A stretch of DNA of 64,000 bases from JAVVHH01 sp963848035 (GCA_963848035.1 CAWKCD010000003.1:1-64000); one strand, 5' to 3'. Shown: positions 42,187 to 51,447, numbered from the stretch's first letter. Numbers and translations are program-made. Notes: a model not told the origin generated them from the sequence alone.

Positions 42187-44031
42187 CTAGGCCGTCTCCA
42201 GCACCCGTCGCTCGACCGCCGGCGCCGGCGTGTAGGTCAGCACCGGCAGAGCCAGGAACCGTCCCTCCTCCTCGAGCAGCAGATGCCGCCCGGCCAGCCG
42301 GCCGAGCGCGGCCCCGACCTGCTCGAGCGACGCGTCCGGGAACGACCGCGCCACCATCTGCTGCACCCGCCGCGCCGAGGCGATCTGGTCGCAGCTCTCC
42401 AACACCGCCCGGTCGAACGGATCGAGCCGCGTCCGCGCCGCCGCCGCGACCGGCCGCGTGTCCTCGATCAGCAGCCCATCCCCATCCGGCAACGCACGCA
42501 GCACGTCCCGATCCCGCCCCGCCTGCCACGCCGCCACCGCCGCATGCAGCGGACCCCGATACCCGCCATCGTCGATCGGCGTGGCGTAATCGAAGTCGAA
42601 ATAGTACGCGATGTCGTCCAGCTCCCGCGGACCGAACGGATACAGGAACCGGTACCATGACAACGCCCGCACCTTCGTCAGTCCCATCTCCGCCGATCGG
42701 TCGAAATTCGGGCTGAACCGGTCGAGCCGGATGCCGCTGCACCCCGTCGGCGGCGACAGATGCGTCAGGACCCGCACCCGCTCCAACGAATCCCGATAAT
42801 CCGCCGCCACCTCCCCCGGAAAGCCGTAGATCAGGTTCCAGTCGCACAGCACGCCGTATTCCCGGCACCATTTCAGCGTCTGGATGTTCATCAGCGCCGT
42901 GCTGCCCTTCTTCATCAGCTTCAGCGTATGCGTGCTCAGGCTCTCGATCCCCGCCTGCACGATCGTCACCCCGGCCCGCGCCAAGGTCGCGATCTGATGT
43001 TTGCGCAGATTGGCCTTCACCTCGAAGAACACCGTCACGCCCAGCTTCCGGCTCGCCAACTCCGGGAGGAAATCGTCGAAGAACTCGTGATTGAGGATGT
43101 TGTCCACCACCCGCACGAACCGCGTGTGGTGCAGATGCTTCAGCTCGGCAATCTCCGCCACCGCCCGCCCGGCCGACTTCGTCCGATACGTCATCGCCTG
43201 CGAGTTCAGCCCGCAGAACGTGCAATGGTTCTTCTCACCCCACCAACACCCCCGCGACGTCTCCAGCAGCACTGAAGCCTCGACCCCAGCCGGCAGCGCC
43301 AACCGCCGGAACCGCTCGAAATACTCCGAGAAATCCGGCACCGGCAGCGCATCGAGCCGGCTCGTCATCGCCGCCGCGCCCGTGCGCACCGAGACCCCGT
43401 TGCGGCGATGCACGATGCCCTTCAGGTCGTGGATCGGATGCCGGTAGGCCAGCCGCTTGATCAGTTCCGGAAACGTGTCGTCCGCCTCGCCCGAGCACAC
43501 GATGTCCATGAACGGCAGCAGGCGATGATAGGTCTCGCCCATGATCGCCTCGAAATTCGGCCCGCCGAACACCAGGATCTTGCTCGGGAACGCCGCCTTC
43601 AGCCGCCGCGCCAATGCGAGCGTCGCCAGGTTCTGCTCGAACAGCGAGGTGAAGCCGATGATGTCGTAGCCGTTCCAATCGATCGCCTGCAGGCTATGCG
43701 CCAGGAACGGCTCCACGCACGCCTTGACCGCCTGCAACTGCTGCCGCTGCGCCGCCCCCAGCCCGGCCGCGTCGTAATACGCCTCATCCGGCGGCACCGC
43801 CGAGCCGAACGCGCTCTCCGCGAACACCTGCTCGGCCGCGAAATAAGCCGGCGGCTGCGTGACCAGCGCCGTGTAGCCGGCATAGCCGATCATCTCCATG
43901 AACGTCATGTTCAGGTAATGCACGTCGCACGGGATCCGCTCGGCGCGGAGCCGGCTCTTGAACAGCCCGAGCGCCAGTGACGGATAGTCGATCGCCGCGA
44001 ACGGCATGCTCACCAGGGCAACGCGCAGCAT
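42187..44031 (-). CDS. B12-type radical SAM RiPP maturase
   Basis: A 614-residue enzyme of the 'RiPP maturation radical SAM protein 1' type (C-methyltransferase-like). Residues 1-200 form a B12-binding-like Rossmann region (IIGFTSLFEQNLATLALARR, ILVFGGPNFEAIMGE, IVCSGEADDTFPELIKRL). The radical SAM core starts with SRGCWWGEKNHCTFCGLN, a CX7CX2C cluster motif typical of this family, then EVKANLRKHQ, QAGIESLSTHTLKLMKKG and WNLIYGFPGE. The last ~130 residues are helical/winged-helix-like. GAAGGAG precedes the ATG. It is the last gene of the operon after the ATP-grasp and precursor genes; methylation of the precursor is the inferred role. Confidence 0.88.
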   Translation of the reverse strand: MLRVALVSMPFAAIDYPSLALGLFKSRLRAERIPCDVHYLNMTFMEMIGYAGYTALVTQPPAYFAAEQVFAESAFGSAVPPDEAYYDAAGLGAAQRQQLQAVKACVEPFLAHSLQAIDWNGYDIIGFTSLFEQNLATLALARRLKAAFPSKILVFGGPNFEAIMGETYHRLLPFMDIVCSGEADDTFPELIKRLAYRHPIHDLKGIVHRRNGVSVRTGAAAMTSRLDALPVPDFSEYFERFRRLALPAGVEASVLLETSRGCWWGEKNHCTFCGLNSQAMTYRTKSAGRAVAEIAELKHLHHTRFVRVVDNILNHEFFDDFLPELASRKLGVTVFFEVKANLRKHQIATLARAGVTIVQAGIESLSTHTLKLMKKGSTALMNIQTLKWCREYGVLCDWNLIYGFPGEVAADYRDSLERVRVLTHLSPPTGCSGIRLDRFSPNFDRSAEMGLTKVRALSWYRFLYPFGPRELDDIAYYFDFDYATPIDDGGYRGPLHAAVAAWQAGRDRDVLRALPDGDGLLIEDTRPVAAAARTRLDPFDRAVLESCDQIASARRVQQMVARSFPDASLEQVGAALGRLAGRHLLLEEEGRFLALPVLTYTPAPAVERRVLETA

Positions 44032-44046
44032 CGCGGTCTCCTTCGT

Positions 44047-45042
44047 TCAGGCGTCGACGGGTTCGGGCAGGGCAGGGCGCGCGGGCCGGCACGCCGCCCG
44101 CCCCCCGGACAGATGCGCCGCCACCGCGGCCGCGATCGGCTGCCCGGTCCGTTCCTCGACATAGAGGAACTCCCCCGCGGTATTGACCTCGAAGAACACG
44201 TACTCCCCCCCGCGCGTCAGCCGCAGGTCCACGCAGCCATATTCCAGCCGCAGCGCCCGCACCAACCCCACCACCGCCCGCGCCACCGTCTCCGGCAAGC
44301 GGTGCGGCGCGCAGCGCGTGCGGTCGATCAGCAGCCGATGATCGACGCAGCCCGCCGCCTCGATGTCGAACTCGGTCGCGAACACCTCGCCGCCCACCAC
44401 CGTCGCCCGGATGTCGCGCACCCCCGCGACATGGCGCTGGAAGATCACCGGCGCGCAGTCCAGCAGCCCCAGATACGCCAGGTCCGCCTCCTGCAGGCGC
44501 CGCGTCGGCTGCCACAGCAGCCCGTGCTGGTTGAACGCCTTGAACACGACCTCGCCGGCATGGCGCGCGTAGAACGCCCGCGCCGCTGCCGGATCGTTCG
44601 TGATCAGCGTGTCCGGAACGTTCAGCCCCAGGCGCTGCATCGTCTCGAGCTGCCGCGCCTTGTAGTCCGCATTCTGGTCATGCTCGATGTCGTTCACCCA
44701 CAATCCCGGGCAGCAGCGCAGCACGCCCCAGAGCGCGCTCATCGCCTCCTGCAGCGCGAAATGCTGCGTTTGCGCATCGCCGATCCGCGGATCGAGCCGG
44801 AACGACTGCGGCCGCCGCCACCAGAAGCTCCGCACCTCCGCGAGATCGATCCGTTGCCCACGCCGGTCCACGAACCAGAACGCCGGCCCGGCGCCGGTAA
44901 ACTCGGCACCGAGCCGGCTCTGCGCCGGAAACGTCGAGGTGTCGACGATCGCCGCCCGCAGTCCATGGCCGCGCGCGAGCAGGGCGGCCACCACCTCGGC
45001 ATGGCGGTCGTCCTCGCCCGCGAAGATCACGACCTCGACCAT
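44047..45042 (-). CDS. ATP-grasp RiPP maturase (graspetide-synthetase-like)
   Basis: A 331-residue ATP-grasp ligase of the MvdC/MvdD-type peptide maturase group. Family landmarks: VRSFWWRRPQSF, WVNDIEHDQNADYKARQLETM, LNVPDTLITNDPAAARAF, EVVFKAFNQ (ATP-binding Lys), VIFQRHVAGVRDIRATVVGGEVFAT and the Mg-binding DLRLTRGGEYVFFEVN. Known members form ester or amide bonds between side chains of a precursor peptide. It begins 6 bp after the precursor-like gene, whose Asp/Lys repeats are plausible substrates. Confidence 0.86.
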   Translation of the reverse strand: MVEVVIFAGEDDRHAEVVAALLARGHGLRAAIVDTSTFPAQSRLGAEFTGAGPAFWFVDRRGQRIDLAEVRSFWWRRPQSFRLDPRIGDAQTQHFALQEAMSALWGVLRCCPGLWVNDIEHDQNADYKARQLETMQRLGLNVPDTLITNDPAAARAFYARHAGEVVFKAFNQHGLLWQPTRRLQEADLAYLGLLDCAPVIFQRHVAGVRDIRATVVGGEVFATEFDIEAAGCVDHRLLIDRTRCAPHRLPETVARAVVGLVRALRLEYGCVDLRLTRGGEYVFFEVNTAGEFLYVEERTGQPIAAAVAAHLSGGRAACRPARPALPEPVDA

Positions 45043-45048
45043 CGCCCG

Positions 45049-45912
45049 TCAGCCCTGCGTCGTCGTCCAACTCGCGAGCGAGAACGGGGCCATCTGCTCG
45101 CTGGTTTGCACCGGGCCCGGGTTGATGCCGGGGTTGGGACCGCCGGGATCGTTCTTCGGGATCGGATCGGTCTTGATCGGGTCGCCCTGCTTGACCGGAT
45201 CGTGCTTCGGGCTGATCGGATCGAACTGCTTGACCGGGTCGTGCTTGGGCGCCGGATCGTGCTTCGGGCTGATCGGATCGAACTGTTTGACCGGGTCGTG
45301 TTTGGGCGCCGGATCGTTCTTCGGCGCCGGGTCGCCCTTGACCGGGTCGAACTGCTTGACCGGATCGTTCTTCGGCGTCGGATCGCCCTTGATCGGGTCA
45401 TGCTGCTTGACCGGGTCGTGTTTCGGCGTCGGATCGCCCTTGATCGGATCGTGCTGCTTGACGGGATCGTGCTTCGGCGCCGGGTCGTGCTGCTTGATCG
45501 GGTCCTGCACCTTGATCGGATCGCTCTTCGGATGCGGATCGGTCTTGCTCGGGTCCTGCGGTTTGGGCTGCGGCGGGCTGGGCGGCAGCGCCAGTTGCGC
45601 CGCCGTCACCTGCATCTTCATCGGCGCGTCCGGCGGCAACCGGACCTTGAGGGTCTTTCGCCCCGAACTGTCTTCGAACACGGTCTCGTGGCTCACCACG
45701 TCGGCCACGTTCGCTTCGACCACCCGCTCGATCCCGTCGACCCCCGGCGTGAGCGCAAACACGAACCGGTCGGGCTGGTCGCTGCTGAACGCCCGTCCCA
45801 TCAGTTCGACGGTGGGAGTGGCCGGCGTCGCATTCGGGTCGAAGGGGCCGCTTTGCGCCACGATGTCGGCAAAGCTCGGTGTCGAGGGGGTGGGCGCGGC
45901 TGGATCACTCAT
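45049..45912 (-). CDS. Candidate RiPP precursor with 24 Asp-Pro/Lys repeats
   Basis: A 287-residue protein without cysteine or signal peptide. Residues 1-110 look like a small folded leader domain (SFADIVAQSGPFDPNATP, RFVFALTPGVDGIERVVEAN, TLKVRLPPDAPMKMQV). A Pro-rich linker leads into residues 120-256, where 24 Asp-Pro dipeptides alternate with lysines every 5-7 residues (KHDPVKQHDPIKGDPTP, KQFDPISPKHDPAPK). A Gly/Pro hinge and a short tail (MAPFSLASWTTTQG) end it. AGGAGG lies before ATG 45912, a strong site. As first gene before an ATP-grasp ligase and a radical SAM maturase, it is most simply read as their substrate. No homologue is known to me. Confidence 0.75.
   Translation of the reverse strand: MSDPAAPTPSTPSFADIVAQSGPFDPNATPATPTVELMGRAFSSDQPDRFVFALTPGVDGIERVVEANVADVVSHETVFEDSSGRKTLKVRLPPDAPMKMQVTAAQLALPPSPPQPKPQDPSKTDPHPKSDPIKVQDPIKQHDPAPKHDPVKQHDPIKGDPTPKHDPVKQHDPIKGDPTPKNDPVKQFDPVKGDPAPKNDPAPKHDPVKQFDPISPKHDPAPKHDPVKQFDPISPKHDPVKQGDPIKTDPIPKNDPGGPNPGINPGPVQTSEQMAPFSLASWTTTQG
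45148..45555 (-). repeat. Tandem repeat region encoding the DPxK units
   Basis: Imperfect 15-18 bp units (on the minus strand GACCCGGTCAAGCAGCACGA and GATCCGATCAAGGGCGAC types), often grouped in longer blocks of 30-40 bp. It encodes the Asp-Pro-x-Lys series of the candidate precursor. Such repeats can change copy number by slippage. Confidence 0.85.
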
Positions 45913-45984
45913 GACGTCCTCCTGCTCGTTCGATGGCAAGGACTTGGACAGCGCGAGAGGGCGGCGGCAGCCCGAACACGGGCG

Positions 45985-46035
45985 TCGCCGTTTCGGTTAC
46001 AACAATTATGTCATAATACGATCAAACCGATCCTT
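45985..46035 (-). promoter_or_regulatory. AT-rich pocket, probable promoter region of the RiPP operon
   Basis: ACAATTATGTCATAATACGA (plus strand, from 46001) is one of the few AT-rich patches here and lies about 85 bp before the precursor start. I cannot fix convincing -35/-10 boxes. Confidence 0.3.
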
Positions 46036-46070
46036 CCCAGCGCGAACCGATCCGGTCGCGCCCATGTGAC

Positions 46071-46742
46071 TCAGAACGGGATAAGCTCGCCGCGATGGTC
46101 GATCAGCAGCCCGCTCTCGGCCGGGGTCAACCGCGCGATCACCCGCAACAGTGCCGCCGCCGCCTCTGCCGGCGTCCGCACGTCGAGCCCGGCTTTGGCG
46201 AATGGCGAGGAGAGCGGCGTCGCCACCGTCCCCGGATGCAGCGCGACGCACACCGCCTCTCTATGCGTCCGCGCCAACTCCACCGCTGCCGTCCGCACGA
46301 TCTGGTTCAGCGCCGCCTTCGCCGCCCGATACGAATACCAACCCCCAAGCCGGTTGTCCGAAATGCTGCCCACCCGCGCCGACAGCGTCGCGAACACGGC
46401 GCGTCCGTCCCGCGCCAGCAGTGGCAGGAAATGCTTCATCAGCAGCGCCGGCCCGGTCGCGTTCAGCGCGAAGCTGTGCGCCAGATGCGCCGGATCGATC
46501 TGCCGCAACGCCTTCTCCGGCGAGAACCCGTCCCCGTGCAGAAACCCGGTCGCGTCGATCACCAGGCGCAGCCCGGCGCCCGCGAACGCCCCCGCCGCCG
46601 CGATGCTCGCCTCGTCCAACAAATCGACCGCGGGCTGCGTGTGCCGCGCCAGCCGCAGCACCGTGCGCCCCTCGGCCTCCAGCGCCTCGGCCAGCGCCGC
46701 GCCGATCGTCCCGGACGCTCCGATCACCACGCAATCGGCCAT
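46071..46742 (-). CDS. Short-chain dehydrogenase (C-factor-like SDR)
   Basis: A 223-residue SDR: CVVIGASGTIGAALAEAL cofactor loop, LVIDATGFLHGDGFSPEKAL, TLSARVGSISDNRLGGWYSYRAAKAALN with the Tyr-xxx-Lys pair, and LHPGTVATPLSSPF. It resembles the CsgA/C-factor subgroup; substrate unknown. The start codon overlaps the stop of the GNAT gene (TGATG), so they are cotranscribed, upstream of the RiPP operon on the same strand. Confidence 0.87.
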   Translation of the reverse strand: MADCVVIGASGTIGAALAEALEAEGRTVLRLARHTQPAVDLLDEASIAAAGAFAGAGLRLVIDATGFLHGDGFSPEKALRQIDPAHLAHSFALNATGPALLMKHFLPLLARDGRAVFATLSARVGSISDNRLGGWYSYRAAKAALNQIVRTAAVELARTHREAVCVALHPGTVATPLSSPFAKAGLDVRTPAEAAAALLRVIARLTPAESGLLIDHRGELIPF

Positions 46743-47251
46743 CAGCGCTCGCTCGCGAACATCAGCATCTTCTCCCCGCCGCGCAGGAACTCCTCCACCG
46801 GCCGCATGCCGATCGCGCCTAGCACCATCCGCGAATCGAAATTGCTCTCCTTGGTCACCGCCACGACCCGGCCGATCCCCGCGCTGTCATGGGCGTAGCG
46901 CAGCGCCGCACCCGCCGCCTCGCGCGCGAACCCGCGGCCGCGAGACGCCGGCGTGAACGCGAATCGCAGCCCGAGCCCGCGCCCATCCGGCCGCTCATGG
47001 ATCCCGGTGAGACCAAGCAGCGTCTCCTGCCCGATCTCGCGCACGGTCCACATGCCGACGCCGGTCCGCGCCCAGAAGCTGACGTCCTCGGCCATCTCGC
47101 GCGCGCTCTGCGCCGGGTTGCGCACGCCGCCCAGCATCTGCGCGAACACCGCCGGGTCGGCCTTCAGCGCGGTCAGCGCCGATAGATCCTGCCATCCGAC
47201 CGGGGCCAGCACCAATCGCCCAGTCCGGACAGTCCAGGCCGGGCTCGGCAA
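46742..47251 (-). CDS. GNAT-family N-acetyltransferase (RimJ/RimL-like)
   Basis: A ~169-residue acetyltransferase: RTGRLVLAPVGWQDLSAL start, WTVREIGQETLLGLTGIHE, GLRFAFTPASRGRGFAREAAGAAL with the acetyl-CoA loop RGRGFA, and VVAVTKESNFDSRMVLGAIGM. Of the type that modifies N-termini or small amines. The start is uncertain; TTG 47251 places the domain at the normal position. It follows the EttA gene by 16 bp. Confidence 0.83.
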   Translation of the reverse strand: MPSPAWTVRTGRLVLAPVGWQDLSALTALKADPAVFAQMLGGVRNPAQSAREMAEDVSFWARTGVGMWTVREIGQETLLGLTGIHERPDGRGLGLRFAFTPASRGRGFAREAAGAALRYAHDSAGIGRVVAVTKESNFDSRMVLGAIGMRPVEEFLRGGEKMLMFASER

Positions 47252-47267
47252 TGGACGATACCGCGTC

Positions 47268-48948
47268 CTACCGCGCGAGCGGGCGGTATTTGATGCGGTG
47301 CGGCTCCGTGCTGTCCGCGCCAAGTCGGCGTCGCTTGTCCTCTTCGTAGGCCTGGAAGTTGCCCTCGAACCACTCGACGTGGCTGTCGCCCTCGAACGCC
47401 AGGATGTGCGTCGCCAACCGGTCCAGGAACCAGCGGTCGTGGCTGATCACCACCACGCACCCTGCGAACTCCGCCAACGCCTCCTCGAGCGCCCGCAGCG
47501 TATCGACGTCGAGGTCGTTGGTCGGCTCGTCGAGCAGGATCACGTTGCTCTCCGACTTCAGCATCTTGGCCAGATGCACCCGGTTCCGCTCGCCGCCCGA
47601 CAGGATCCCGACCTTCTTCTGCTGGTCCGCGCCCTTGAAGTTGAACGCCCCCACATAGGCCCGCGACGGCACCGCCCGCTTGCCGAGGTAGATCACGTCC
47701 GTCCCGCCGCTGATCTCCTCCCAAACGCTCTTGCCCGCATCCAGCGACTGCCGGCTCTGGTCCACGTATCCGAGCTTCACCGTCTCGCCGACCCGCAGCG
47801 CCCCGGAATCCGGCGTCTCCGTCCCCGTGATCATCCGGAACAGCGTCGTCTTGCCCGCGCCGTTCGGCCCGATCACGCCCACGATCCCGCCCGGCGGCAG
47901 CTTGAAGTTCAGATCGTCGATCAGCAGGTTGTTGCCATAGGCCTTCCGAAGCTGCTCCGCCTCGATCACCGTTCCGCCCAACCGCGGACCCGGCGGAATG
48001 ACGATCTCGGCCACCCCCGTCGCCTTGTCCTGGCTCGCCTGCAGCATCTCCTCGTATTTCTGGATCCGCGCCCGGCTCTTGGTCTGCCGCGCCCGCGGGC
48101 TGCTCTGGATCCACTCCTCCTCGGCCGCCAGCGCCCGCTGCCGCGCGCTCTCTTCTTTCTCCTCCTGCTGCAGCCGCTTCCGCTTCTGCGCCAGCCAAGA
48201 CGAGTAATTCCCCTCGAACGGATACCCGCGGCCCCGCTCGATCTCGAGGATCCAGTTCGTCACGTTGTCCAGGAAGTAGCGGTCATGGGTGATGACCATC
48301 ACCGTGCCCGCATAATCCCGCAGCGTCCGCTCCAGCCACGCCACGCTCTCGGCGTCCAGATGGTTGGTCGGCTCGTCCAGCAGCAGCAGGTCCGGCTTCT
48401 CCAGCAACAACCGGCAAAGCGCGACCCGGCGCCGCTCGCCGCCGGACAGCTTCTCCACCTTCGCCTCCGGCGGCGGGCACCGCAGCGCGTCGAGCGCGAT
48501 CTCGATCCGCCGGTCCAGCTCCCAGCCGTCCTCCGCGTCGATCTTCTCCTGCAGCTCCGACTGCTCTGCCAGCAGCGCATTCATCTTGTCGTCGTCCATC
48601 GGCTCGGCGAACTCTTCCGAGATCGCGTTGAACCGGTCGATCGCGCGCCTTCAGCTCGCTGAACGCCAGCTCGACGTTCTCGGCCACCGTCTTGCTGTCA
48701 TCGAGCTTCGGCTCCTGCTCGAGATACCCGACGCGCACGCCCTCCGCGGCCCAAGCCTCGCCGCCGAACTCCTTCTCGATCCCCGCCATGATCTTCAGCA
48801 GCGTCGACTTGCCCGCGCCGTTGACCCCCAGCACGCCGATCTTCACCCCCGGCAGGAACGAGAGCGTGATCCCCTTGAACACCTCGCGCCCTCCCGGGAA
48901 GGCCTTGGTGACATCCTTCATGACATAGACGTATTGGTAGGCGGCCAT
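47268..48948 (-). CDS. ettA: EttA-type ABC-F protein, split by a one-base frameshift
   Basis: An energy-dependent translational throttle protein that binds the ribosomal E site. Domain 1: GVLGVNGAGKSTLLKIMAG, LSGGERRRVALCRLLLEKPDLLLLDEPTNHLD; linker with YPFEGNYSSWLAQKRKRL; domain 2: GVIGPNGAGKTTLFRMITG, LSGGERNRVHLAKML and LLDEPTNDLD. The first ~100 residues are in a different frame. One extra base in GCGCGCG at 48642-48648 breaks the segment that should read SELKAAIDRFNAISEE. Otherwise intact, so sequencing error is likely. Confidence 0.88.
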
Positions 48949-49022
48949 AGCGGGGCTCCGGCAGGTCGAAGGTCAGGCGGGCCAGTCCCGTACGTCGCCG
49001 GGATGCCGCGGTCAACCTTGGG

Positions 49023-50106
49023 TCAGCGAACCGGCGTCGCCACGAACAGATCCGGCGCCGGCGGCCGCGCCAGCTTTTCGCACCGCCACCCCGTCCGCGC
49101 CATCAGCTCCTGGAAGAAATCCTCCCGGAACCCCAGCTCGAGCCACCCGCTGCGCCGGATGTCGTACAGCGCCGCCCCATCCAGGCGCAGTCCCCAAGGC
49201 TTCGGGAAATCGGCGAACACCGGCTCCCCCGCCAGGATCAGCAACCCGCCCGGCGCCAGCCGATCGTGCAGCCGGGTCAGCAGCCCCTCGAAATCGAGGC
49301 AATGATGGAACGCCTCGTAGAACAGGATGATGTCGAACCGCTCGCTCTCGTCCGGAACCTCGCCGAACTCCCCCCGATGCGTCCGCACCACGAGCCGCCG
49401 GTCCCGCGCCACCCGGCCCACCACTTCGAGCATGTCCGGATTGATGTCCACCGCCGTCATCCGGTAGCCCGACGCCGCCAGCATCACCGTGGTCAGCCCG
49501 GTCCCGCAGCCATACTCCAGCACCGACAGCCCCGCCTCCGGCCGTCGCTGCCAGACCGTCTGCATGATGTGCCCCACCGCCACCAGATGCGACCCGATCA
49601 GCCCGCCATCCCGCGAGCTGAACGGATACGGCGTCGGATCGACGAAGTCCTCGATCGGCATCGAATACGCCTCCGCCGTCGGTGCGTCGTACCGCTCCCG
49701 CCCCGACAACAGGCAGTACAGCGCCATCTGCGCCGCCCGGTACTCCGCCGAGAACGGGTCACCCGGCAGCGCCGCCACATCCTCCTGGAACGTCAGCCCC
49801 GCCCGCGCCCGCAGCCATTCGCTCATCGACCGCTGCCCGATCACATGCAGCCGCTCCACCTCACGGTCCAGCTCCGCCACGGTGCGCGCCACCCGCAACC
49901 CCAGCGGCCGCCCCTCCGCCTTCCCGAACGCCGCATAATGCGTCGCACCCGACGTCACCAGCCCGGCCGCCACCGCCGCCCGCACGTCCGCGTTCGCCGC
50001 CAGATACCCCGCCTCGTCGAACGCCTCCGCTGGCGCTGTCAACCGGTGCCGGCGCTGCCGGCTCCCGCCGCGTCAACGCCGCCCCGACCCGTGCGAGAAT
50101 GTTCAT
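49023..50106 (-). CDS. SAM-dependent methyltransferase with N-terminal YLAANADV module, probably frameshifted
   Basis: The N-terminal ~45 residues carry a YLAANADVRAAVAAG...HYAAFGKAEGR module, a repeat often found in secreted or glycan-related proteins. The class I methyltransferase domain follows (VLEYGCGTGLTTVMLAASGY, VDINPDMLEVVGRVA, FDIILFYEAFHHCLDFEGLL, PGGLLILAGEPVF). Translation may begin at TTG 50042, but removing one base at 50043-50046 joins an upstream start MNILARVGAALTRREP in frame, which reads naturally. Substrate unknown. Confidence 0.78.
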
Positions 50107-50157
50107 CGCGCCGCGCTCCCGATGCCGCCGCAGCCCTATGTCACGCCCCGGACCCGG

Positions 50158-50829
50158 TCAACCCGGCGGCCCGACGCAATCCAGCAGCCGCCCGAGCTGC
50201 CCCATCCGCCGCTCGATCAGCCCCGTCCGCTCCCGCACCCAAGGCCCCGGATTGTCAGCCGACCAATGCAGCGGGTTCGGCAGGATCACCGCCAGCCGAA
50301 CCGCCTGCTCGCGCGTCAGCTGCGCCGCCGGCCGCCCGAAATACCGCCGAGCCGCCGCCTCCGCGCCATAGATCCCTGGCCCGAACTCGACCACGTTGAG
50401 ATAAGCCTCGATCACCCGCCGCTTCGGCCACAGCACCGCCAATTGCGGCGTCAGCCAAGCCTCCACCACCTTGCGCACCGGATCCCGCCCCGGCCACAGG
50501 AACAGGTTCTTCGCCGTCTGCATCGTGATCGTGCTGGCGCCCCGCGGCCGCTCGCCCCGCCGCAGCGCCTCGACCTGCCCCGCCAGCGCCGTGAAGTCGA
50601 ACCCCAACGGCTCGCCGCAGAACAGATTGTCTTCGGACGCCACCACCGCCTGCGCCAAAGCCGGCGCGATCGCCTCGAGCGGCACCGGCCGATGGTCGAT
50701 CCCGTAGCCCTGCGCCAACCGGATCAGCATCAGCGGCGTCACCGGCGCCGCCACGAACCGCAGCAACAGCAGCCAAGCCAGCGGCCCCAGCAGCAGGGCC
50801 GCCGCCAACCGACGCAGCCACCGCCGCAA
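50158..50829 (-). CDS. mtgA: Monofunctional peptidoglycan glycosyltransferase
   Basis: A 223-residue inner-membrane GT51 enzyme polymerising lipid II. One N-terminal membrane helix (LAAALLLGPLAWLLLLRFVAAP), then ALAQAVVASEDNLFCGEPLGFD (catalytic Glu), GASTITMQTAKNLFLWPGRD, KRRVIEAYLNVVEFGPGIYGAEAAARRYFG (second Glu) and LTREQAVRLAVILPNP. TTG start at 50829. It lies 12 bp after ppa on the same strand. Confidence 0.92.
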   Translation of the reverse strand: MRRWLRRLAAALLLGPLAWLLLLRFVAAPVTPLMLIRLAQGYGIDHRPVPLEAIAPALAQAVVASEDNLFCGEPLGFDFTALAGQVEALRRGERPRGASTITMQTAKNLFLWPGRDPVRKVVEAWLTPQLAVLWPKRRVIEAYLNVVEFGPGIYGAEAAARRYFGRPAAQLTREQAVRLAVILPNPLHWSADNPGPWVRERTGLIERRMGQLGRLLDCVGPPG

Positions 50830-50841
50830 GACCGCCTCGGA

Positions 50842-51373
50842 TCAGGCCTTCTTCGCCCGCTCGATCGCCTCGGTGATCATCCGCCGCGCCTCGTCCGGCT
50901 CGCCCCAGCCGATCACCTTCACCCACTTGCCCTTCTCGAGATCCTTGTAATGCTCGAAGAAATGCCGGATCTGCTCGAGCGTGATCTCCGGCAGGTCGCT
51001 GATCTTGTGCACGTTGACGTAGCGCTTGGTCAGCTTGGGGGAGGGGACCGCGATGATCTTCTCGTCGCCCCCGCCCTCGTCCTCCATCTTCAGCACGCCG
51101 ATCGGCCGTACGTTGATCACGGCGCCGGCCAGGATCGGCCGCGTATTGGCCACCAGCACGTCGATCGGATCCCCGTCATCGCTCAGCGTATGCGGCACGA
51201 ACCCGTAATTGCCCGGATACCGCATCGGCGTGTGCAGGAACCGATCCACGAACAGCGTCCCCGCCGCCTTGTCCATCTCGGTACTTGATCGGCTCCCCCC
51301 CGATCGGTACTTCGATCACGACGTTGACGTCCTCGGGCGGGTTGTTGCCAACCGGAATGGCTTCCAGCCGCAT
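50842..51373 (-). CDS. ppa: Inorganic pyrophosphatase, split by a one-base frameshift
   Basis: Family I soluble pyrophosphatase. The first part reads MRLEAIPVGNNPPEDVNVVI and IEVPIGGEPIKY; the rest, in another frame, reads MDKAAGTLFVDRFLHTPMRY, PGNYGFVPHTLSDDGDPIDVL (the metal-binding DxDPxDV signature) and KRYVNVHKISDLPE. Removing one G at 51280-51281 restores the normal YEMDKAAG junction and a ~176-residue enzyme. Since this enzyme is normally essential, an error in the sequence is the best explanation. Confidence 0.9.
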
Positions 51374-51447
51374 GATCATGCTCCTGATGTCGAGAGAGGC
51401 CCTGGCAGTAGCCACGCCACGCCAACCCGTCAACGCCATCAAGACGG

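Noticed and set aside
45148..45555. DP/K repeat DNA considered as CRISPR or a non-coding satellite
   Set aside because: The units keep one reading frame with a strict Asp-Pro-x-Lys pattern inside a gene with a strong ribosome site.
44113..46956. A 947-codon plus-strand reading frame opposite the RiPP operon, rich in Arg, Leu and His
   Set aside because: It is the antisense shadow of the precursor, ATP-grasp and SDR genes. Long open antisense frames are expected at this GC content, and it has no domain or ribosome site.
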